DNA of 9,196 bases from an uncultured bacterium. GTDB taxonomy: Bacteria; Bacteroidota; Bacteroidia; Bacteroidales; Muribaculaceae. Of this stretch, positions 5,452 through 9,196 are shown one piece after another (within the stretch, counting starts at the first letter, position 1; each line of letters starts with the position of its first letter). A program made the translations under genes and the position numbers. Under the pieces are notes generated by a model, which worked only from the letters and a program-made list of their open reading frames with translations, was not told the DNA's origin and ran no database searches. The stretch spans positions 1 to 9,196 of the forward strand of contig CAMHGU010000079.1 in assembly GCA_946184715.1 (NCBI GenBank). The letters are read 5' to 3'.

Positions 5452-8118
5452 CTAATTATTCAACTCCTCATCACTGAAGAGCGAGGCCTGCCCGGTAAGC
5501 TCGTCGATGATTTCGGAGTCGCTCTTGGGCGGGTCGTAGGGTGCCGGCTCCTCAGTGTCGTCCTCTATCGGCTCAGGCTGCTCCTGCTCGGCGGGCTCGC
5601 GCGGCTCCAGCTCGTCGATGTGGTCGATGGCGAAGTTGGTGAGGCGCTTGCCTTTGGCCTTGAAGCTCTTCACGCCCACAAACTGCTCGGCGTCGATTTC
5701 GATGGGAGGCCGGAAGGCGTCGCCGCCGCCGAGCACCACCTCAAAGCGCGGCAGCGGCACGGAGGTGAGCTGCAGCAGCTCTGATTTCGGGTTGGTGCCT
5801 ATGATGCTCTGCTTCTTGGCCGAGGGCTCGAGGTTGAAGCGCTTGAGGTAGGGGTAGCGCTGGTCGGCGTCGAAGAGGATGGCAGTCCACACCTTCGAGG
5901 CGTCAAATTTCTCGATGATGAGTATGTTGTCCTCGTAGTGGTTGGTGGCATCGGCCGTGGAGGTGTAATACTCACCGTTCTTGAGGATTACCAGCACGGT
6001 GTCGTTGCCGCCGAAGAGCCCGAGGGAGTTGCCGCGGCCTTCGTAGTTGAGGCGCAGCACGTCGGGGTCGAACCACACCTCGCGGTCGCCGAGGGTCGAG
6101 ACGCCGCGCTCTTTCTGGGTGACGCGGTGTATCTCGTTCTTGGTCACGGTGTTGCCGCGCGACTGGCGGCCCTTGATGGCCAGGTCGGCAAGGTCCACGT
6201 CGAATTGCAACGTCTTGAGGCGCAGCTTGGGGCGCAGCGTGATGCGCAGCACCTCCGATTCGCCGTTGGGGTTGGCCGAGAACCACCATATCTTGGTGCC
6301 TTTGGTGCCCTGGGTGAAGTTGTACTCTTTGTCGCGGGTGATGCCGGTGACGGCGAAGCGCTTCATATAGGTCACGCCGCCGAAGCCGTCGCGATACAGC
6401 ACGTTGTAGATGGTGCGGGTGTCGTTGCGCTTGAACACGTTGAGATAGAGCACGTCTTTGCCCACGTACACCTTCTCGGCCACCTTTATCACCTTGTAGG
6501 CGCCGTTCTTGTAGAAGATGATGATGTCGTCGAGGTCGGAGCAGTTGCACACGTATTCGTCCTTCTTCATCGCGGTGCCTATGAAGCCCTCTTCGCGGTT
6601 GATGTAGAGCTTCTCGTTGGCCTCGGCCACGGAACTGGCCTGGATGGTGTCGAAGTTGCGCACTACGGTGCGGCGCGGGTAGTTGTGCCCGTATTTGGCT
6701 TTGAGACCTTCGTACCACGCGATGGTGTAGTCGATGAGGTGGGCGAGGTTGTCGTTGATGCCTTCGATGCGCTTGTTGAGGTCGTCGATGAGGGCCTCGG
6801 CCTTCTCCACGCTGTAGCGGATGATGCGCAGCATCTTGATTTCGAAGAGGCGGTCGATGTCGGCGCGTGTCACCTCGCGTATCAGCTTGGGCTTCCACGG
6901 CTCCAGGCGCTTGTCGATGTGGGCGGCGGCTTCGTCTTTGTCGCGGCTCTGCTCGTACTCCTTATCTTTATAGATGCGCTCCTCGATGAAGATGCGCTCG
7001 AGCGAGGCGAAGAAGAGTTGCTCGCGCAGCTCGTCGCGCTGTATCTCCAGCTCGCGGCGCAGCAGCTCCTTGGTGCGGTCCACGCTGTGGCGTAGCACGT
7101 CGCTCACGGTGAGAAAGTGGGGCTTGTCGTCGCTGATGACGCAGCAGTTGGGCGAGATGCTCACCTCGCAGTCGCTGAAGGCGTAGAGGGCGTCGATCGA
7201 TTTGTCCGACGACGTGCCGGGCACGAGGTTGACGATGATGCGGGCGGTGTCGCTCGTGTTGTCGTCAATCTTGCGTATCTTGATCTTCCCTTTCTCTTGA
7301 GCGCGGGTGATTGATTCTATTAGCGAACCGGTAGTTTTGCCGAATGGCAAGTCGGTGATTACGAGTGTTTTATTGTCAATCTTTTCAATCTTTGCTCTAA
7401 TCTTTACGGTGCCGCCTCGCTCGCCGTCGTTGTAGCGGCTTACGTCCACGTAGCCGCCCGTGGGGAAGTCGGGGTAGAGCTGAAACTCTTCCTCGCGCAG
7501 GTAGGCTACAGCGGCATCGAGAATCTCGTTGAAGTTGTGGGGAAGTATCTTCGACGATAGCCCCACGGCGATGCCTTCGGCGCCTTGGGCCAGCAGCAGC
7601 GGGAACTTCACCGGCAGGGTCACCGGCTCTTTCTTGCGACCGTCGTACGACACGGTCCACTCCGTCACCTTGGGGTTATAGACGGTCTCGAGCGCAAACT
7701 CCGAGAGGCGGGCTTCGATATATCGCGGCGCCGCGGCGCTGTCGCCGGTGAGGATGTTGCCCCAGTTGCCCTGGGTCTCCACGAGCAGCTCTTTCTGGCC
7801 GAGCTGCACCAGCGCGTCGCCTATCGAGGCGTCGCCGTGAGGGTGATACTGCATCGTGTTGCCCACGATGTTGGCCACCTTGTTGAAGCGCCCGTCGTCA
7901 AGTTCCTTCATAGAGTGGAGGATGCGCCGCTGCACGGGCTTAAGACCGTCCTCTATGTTGGGCACGGCGCGCTCAAGGATTACATATGAGGCGTAGTCGA
8001 GAAACCAGTCCTGGTACATTCCCGATAGCTGACTGCGCTTGTCGCGGGGCACCTGATAGTTGGAATGGGCCTCCGGGGTGCCGCCCAAGTCGTCTTTCTC
8101 TTCGTCGTTCTCTTTCAT
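5452..8118 (-). CDS. parC: DNA topoisomerase IV subunit A (ParC; GyrA/ParC family)
   Basis: This 888-residue protein is the DNA-cleaving subunit of topoisomerase IV, which unlinks daughter chromosomes together with ParE. The breakage-reunion domain (~30-480) has the catalytic pair Arg132-Tyr133 in SAAAPRYIEARLSE, the NIEDGLKPVQRRIL start, and YHPHGDASIGDALV (91-104). A beta-propeller C-terminal domain follows (~485-830). It lacks the canonical gyrase box QRRGGKG and carries KGRQSRGNTV (649-658) instead, which favours ParC over GyrA. Residues ~834-888 are an acidic, Pro/Glu-rich, probably disordered tail. The length and the sequence around the active site fit Bacteroidota ParC. The Ser83-equivalent of E. 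coli GyrA is Ala97, with Ser98 next to it. Residues ~238-284 use much less biased codons than the rest. The start at 8118 follows an A-rich leader, and the gene is first in the run toward the DUF3316-like, S41 and S66 genes. parE is not in the window. Confidence 0.95.
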   Translation of the reverse strand: MKENDEEKDDLGGTPEAHSNYQVPRDKRSQLSGMYQDWFLDYASYVILERAVPNIEDGLKPVQRRILHSMKELDDGRFNKVANIVGNTMQYHPHGDASIGDALVQLGQKELLVETQGNWGNILTGDSAAAPRYIEARLSEFALETVYNPKVTEWTVSYDGRKKEPVTLPVKFPLLLAQGAEGIAVGLSSKILPHNFNEILDAAVAYLREEEFQLYPDFPTGGYVDVSRYNDGERGGTVKIRAKIEKIDNKTLVITDLPFGKTTGSLIESITRAQEKGKIKIRKIDDNTSDTARIIVNLVPGTSSDKSIDALYAFSDCEVSISPNCCVISDDKPHFLTVSDVLRHSVDRTKELLRRELEIQRDELREQLFFASLERIFIEERIYKDKEYEQSRDKDEAAAHIDKRLEPWKPKLIREVTRADIDRLFEIKMLRIIRYSVEKAEALIDDLNKRIEGINDNLAHLIDYTIAWYEGLKAKYGHNYPRRTVVRNFDTIQASSVAEANEKLYINREEGFIGTAMKKDEYVCNCSDLDDIIIFYKNGAYKVIKVAEKVYVGKDVLYLNVFKRNDTRTIYNVLYRDGFGGVTYMKRFAVTGITRDKEYNFTQGTKGTKIWWFSANPNGESEVLRITLRPKLRLKTLQFDVDLADLAIKGRQSRGNTVTKNEIHRVTQKERGVSTLGDREVWFDPDVLRLNYEGRGNSLGLFGGNDTVLVILKNGEYYTSTADATNHYEDNILIIEKFDASKVWTAILFDADQRYPYLKRFNLEPSAKKQSIIGTNPKSELLQLTSVPLPRFEVVLGGGDAFRPPIEIDAEQFVGVKSFKAKGKRLTNFAIDHIDELEPREPAEQEQPEPIEDDTEEPAPYDPPKSDSEIIDELTGQASLFSDEELNN

Positions 8119-8162
8119 TATCTGTTATTGTCCCCGGGCTCGGGGTAGTTCGCTTTATCTCG

Positions 8163-8194
8163 CAAAGTTAGCAAAATCGCCCGGCAAAAGCAAA
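8163..8194 (-). promoter_or_regulatory. Bacteroidota-type promoter for parC and the downstream run
   Basis: Reading the minus strand, TTTG (8194-8191), a 20-nt spacer and TAACTTTG (8170-8163) match the -33/-7 consensus. Transcription would start near 8156, giving a leader of ~38 nt. That leader includes a 5-bp, GC-only hairpin (8132-8145) shortly before the ATG at 8118. No comparable promoter is seen in the short gaps further down the run. Confidence 0.8.
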
Positions 8195-8208
8195 TTTTGG
8201 CGCCCGTC

Positions 8209-8240
8209 GTTGCGTGCATAGAGATTTATTTGTAACTTTG
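8209..8240 (+). promoter_or_regulatory. Bacteroidota-type promoter for tRNA-Leu
   Basis: GTTG (8209-8212), a 20-nt spacer and TAACTTTG (8233-8240) match the Bacteroidota promoter consensus. The expected start near 8247 lies about 7 nt before the mature tRNA. Its -33 box is only 14 nt from the -33 box of the divergent parC promoter. Confidence 0.8.
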
Positions 8241-8253
8241 CAACCGATTTTGA

Positions 8254-8335
8254 GCGCACGTGGCGTAATTGGTAGCCGCGCAAGACTTAGGATCTTGTGA
8301 CTTAGGTCGTGGGGGTTCGAGTCCCTTCGTGCGCA
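8254..8335 (+). tRNA. tRNA-Leu, anticodon UAG
   Basis: The sequence folds as a class II tRNA. The acceptor stem GCGCACG (8254-8260) pairs perfectly with CGTGCGC (8328-8334), with discriminator A at 8335. The D arm carries AATTGGTAG. The anticodon stem CAAGA/TCTTG encloses the loop CTTAGGA, with TAG at 8288-8290, which reads CUA leucine codons. A long variable arm (8298-8310) has a GAC/GTC stem. The T loop is TTCGAGT (8316-8322) on a 5-bp stem with two G-U pairs. The next bases are CCC, so CCA is not encoded and must be added. Confidence 0.97.
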
Positions 8336-8339
8336 CCCA

Positions 8340-8366
8340 GCCTGCCGAGCTTCCGGCAGGCTTTTT
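8340..8366 (+). terminator. Intrinsic terminator of tRNA-Leu
   Basis: GCCTGCCG (8340-8347) pairs perfectly with CGGCAGGC (8354-8361) across a 6-nt loop, followed by five T (8362-8366). It begins five bases after the tRNA. Confidence 0.92.
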
Positions 8367-8371
8367 CGTCC

Positions 8372-8567
8372 CTACTCATGGATTTTGCCTTGCCACAGCT
8401 GCCGGAGAAAGTGGAGGGCAGGCATCACTTCCACGTCGTGGTAATGGGGATGCTTTCAATTCGCTGCGTCCACCAGCCTCGGCAATGGCGCGCTTCACTT
8501 CATTGCAGATTTTCTGCAGTTCCTCTCTCACGTCTTCATCAGTGGGAGTGATAATCTTTTTTTTCAT
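8372..8567 (-). pseudogene. Small hypothetical gene, apparently frameshifted
   Basis: From the ATG at 8567 the minus strand reads MKKKIITPTDEDVREELQKI and continues in plausible helix-forming sequence to about AEAGGRSELK. Beyond ~8456 this frame uses mostly A/T-ending codons, reads as Pro/Arg-rich sequence and stops at 8376. The frame offset by one base there reads HPHYHDVEVMPALHFLRQLW and on to GKIHE, stopping at 8372. It has the G/C-ending codons typical of this genome. Skipping one A of the AAA opposite 8454-8456 joins the two halves into one ~64-residue protein. A second slippery site, eight A opposite 8557-8564, lies just after the start. Above it another ATG (8583) opens a frame that would join if one of those A were removed. 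I do not recognise the family. It may be a decayed gene, a programmed shift or a sequencing error, or the open frame may be accidental. Confidence 0.4.
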
Positions 8568-8585
8568 TGTTTTCTTCTTTCATAT

Positions 8586-8618
8586 TTTGTAATTATTTTT
8601 GAAAAGTTAGTAAATTTG
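8586..8618 (+). promoter_or_regulatory. Bacteroidota-type promoter for the candidate non-coding RNA
   Basis: TTTG (8586-8589), a 21-nt spacer and TAAATTTG (8611-8618) match the consensus well. Transcription would start near 8625. The only thing between this promoter and the terminator at 8734-8760 is the structured segment described next. Confidence 0.7.
8602..8609 (-). promoter_or_regulatory. Possible -7 element for the small minus-strand gene
   Basis: On the minus strand the sequence reads TTTACTAACTTTT, close to the TTTTGCTAACTTTG of the parC promoter but with T in place of the final G. No convincing -33 box is seen. It lies next to, and points away from, the -7 box of the plus-strand promoter at 8611-8618. 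Confidence 0.3.
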
Positions 8619-8624
8619 CAGTCG

Positions 8625-8760
8625 GTTCGGGTATCGGTCGGAATGCAGGTAATCCCCGGAGTGAAGCCAGTTATGTCACTGGACCTGGTATGAACGTCGC
8701 ATAGCTAACCTGCACTATCCTATGCACATATCACCGCTCACAGTCAAGTGGGCGGTTTTT
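8625..8760 (+). ncRNA. Candidate structured non-coding RNA, about 135 nt
   Basis: A consensus promoter lies upstream, a strong terminator downstream, and no plausible protein between them. The segment folds by hand into a branched structure. TGCAGGT (8644-8650) pairs with ACCTGCA (8708-8714), with an outer GGGTA (8629-8633) pairing with TATCC (8716-8720). Inside are two hairpins: CCAGT/ACTGG (8667-8671 with 8678-8682) and TATG/CATA (8689-8692 with 8700-8703). Two competing pairings exist: AGTGA (8660-8664) with TCACT (8676-8680), and GCATAG (8699-8704) with CTATGC (8720-8725). I do not recognise it as tmRNA, SRP RNA, RNase P RNA or a common riboswitch. A Bacteroidales 6S-like or Bacteroidales-1 RNA should be tested. 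The start is inferred from the promoter. Confidence 0.6.
8734..8760 (+). terminator. Intrinsic terminator of the candidate non-coding RNA
   Basis: CCGCTCAC (8734-8741) pairs with GTGGGCGG (8748-8755), with one T-G pair and a 6-nt loop, followed by five T (8756-8760). Confidence 0.88.
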
Positions 8761-8909
8761 GTGTGTCGTTGTGGTAATGCTCATATACCTTGCCACTTTT
8801 GTGGTATAGGCGCGGTTGAGCGTCGAGCGAAACGATGATAAGGCGGGCATTAGGGTGCTCCTCCTCAAAAAAATTGGTAATTATATAGGGTTTGACCCCG
8901 TTTCTTTAT

Positions 8910-8942
8910 AAAAAGAGGATGTGTTTTGCACATCCTCTTTTT
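8910..8942. terminator. Bidirectional intrinsic terminator hairpin
   Basis: AAAAAGAGGATGTG (8910-8923) pairs perfectly over 14 bp with 8929-8942 across a TTTTG loop. The A-run on one side and T-run on the other give a U-tract in both reading directions. It can therefore stop transcription from left and right, as is usual between convergent units or at the edge of a locus. Confidence 0.8.
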
Positions 8943-9091
8943 GTAAATGGTTGTCTGTACCTACCAACATTAAAGTTGTTTCAAGCACCAATTTGCCTAC
9001 ATTGCAGCACAACCATTTTGCTTCTGCAAACATAATAATAAATATTCAAACAACCAAATGTTTTTGCCAAAATTTAACTATTTATTATAAA

Positions 9092-9105
9092 AATTCTTGA
9101 GAATT
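9092..9105. promoter_or_regulatory. Dyad directly upstream of the edge open frame (operator-like)
   Basis: AATTCT (9092-9097) and AGAATT (9100-9105) are perfect inverted half-sites around TG. They end three bases before the ATG at 9109. The position fits an operator or a hairpin that hides the ribosome-binding region. No purine-rich ribosome site other than GAGAAT is visible. Confidence 0.35.
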
Positions 9106-9108
9106 AAT

Positions 9109-9196
9109 ATGGTTAATCCACAATATGCAGTAAAATGTTTACATTTAGGCTTTGATAGGTATAAAAGATATTGTAAACTACCTGTTACAGTAAAAC
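9109..9196 (+). CDS. Start of an unidentified AT-rich open frame, cut by the window edge
   Basis: From the ATG at 9109 the frame reads MVNPQYAVKCLHLGFDRYKR and on to CKLPVTVK without a stop to the end of the window, 29 codons in all. The residues look protein-like, with evenly spaced aromatic, Lys and Cys residues. The codons are A/T-ending, in contrast to every other gene here. There is no signal peptide in the visible part. I do not recognise the family. The length is too short to exclude chance in AT-rich DNA. Confidence 0.4.
   Translation, partial: MVNPQYAVKCLHLGFDRYKRYCKLPVTVK

Larger units (their letters stand above)
8761..9108. other. 348-base region without a convincing gene; GC-rich to AT-rich transition
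   Basis: To about 8,860 the composition resembles the rest of the window. This part holds a hairpin (TATACC 8784-8789 with GGTATA 8803-8808) and a short direct repeat TTGTGGTA (8770-8777 and 8799-8806). From about 8,866 the sequence is clearly AT-rich. It contains the 14-bp hairpin at 8910-8942 and an inverted pair AAATGGTTGT (8945-8954) / ACAACCATTT (9009-9018). A 50-codon minus-strand frame (9033 to 8881) crosses the hairpin and is probably accidental. Confidence 0.5.

Noticed and set aside
5938..7095. A 385-codon open frame antisense to parC
   Set aside because: It is a shadow of strong G/C third-position bias. Its product is a Val/Ala/Gly/His/Glu-rich string without domains, while the opposite strand encodes a clear ParC.
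8269..8592. Plus-strand open frames starting within or near tRNA-Leu
   Set aside because: They overlap the tRNA and its terminator. Their codons are not biased like real genes here, and the minus strand is more protein-like.
8945..9018. Inverted pair AAATGGTTGT / ACAACCATTT as ends of a small mobile element
   Set aside because: The copies are only ~54 bp apart with no transposase between them and no target duplication seen, so there is no support beyond a chance or secondary-structure repeat.
8881..9033. A 50-codon minus-strand frame beginning MFAEAKWLCCNVGK
   Set aside because: It contains the whole 14-bp terminator hairpin and has no recognisable promoter or family. AT-rich DNA yields such frames by chance, although a real small gene cannot be excluded.

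Overview
The window looks like a chromosomal stretch from a gut-type member of the Bacteroidales, most likely Muribaculaceae-like or Prevotella-like. Four things point there: promoters of the Bacteroidota form (TTTG, about 20 nt, TAnnTTTG); a BspA-type leucine-rich-repeat protein ending in dockerin-like repeats; a topoisomerase IV A subunit with the Bacteroidota form of the quinolone-site sequence; and a DUF3316-like outer-membrane protein. Coding DNA is GC-rich with strong G/C preference at third codon positions up to about 8,860. The last ~330 bases are strikingly AT-rich. The species assignment is inference.

Left part (3-2,490, + strand): the 3' end of a BspA-like surface protein gene with its own terminator, a 322-base intergenic region with promoter-like elements and an unexplained hairpin, then a secreted M23 (LytM-type) peptidase with a long Lys/Arg/Ser tail, closed by a strong terminator.

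Central part (2,512-8,118, - strand): four genes in one tight run, read right to left: parC (topoisomerase IV subunit A), a DUF3316-like beta-barrel protein, an S41 (tricorn/IRBP-type) protease predicted to be a lipoprotein, and an S66 LD-carboxypeptidase with a signal peptide. The spacings are 20 nt, a 1-nt stop/start overlap and 23 nt. With a single good promoter upstream of parC, this looks like one transcription unit joining chromosome decatenation to three envelope proteins. The M23 peptidase converging on it is a further envelope/peptidoglycan gene.

Right part (8,119-9,196): divergent promoters serve parC (-) and a tRNA-Leu(UAG) gene (+), followed by a terminator. Next is a small minus-strand gene that appears broken by a one-base frameshift. 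After it comes a compact unit with consensus promoter, foldable ~135-nt RNA and terminator, and no open frame that would explain it. This is the best candidate for an unannotated non-coding RNA. Past about 8,860 the composition turns AT-rich, with a 14-bp bidirectional terminator hairpin. A new open frame then begins at 9,109, just behind a 6+6 dyad, and runs off the window; this may be the edge of a horizontally acquired segment.

The best-supported content is ordinary core and envelope biology. The points most worth a second look are the orphan RNA, the parC-envelope gene run, the polybasic M23 tail, the frameshifted small gene and the AT-rich edge. No complete new multi-gene system is visible.
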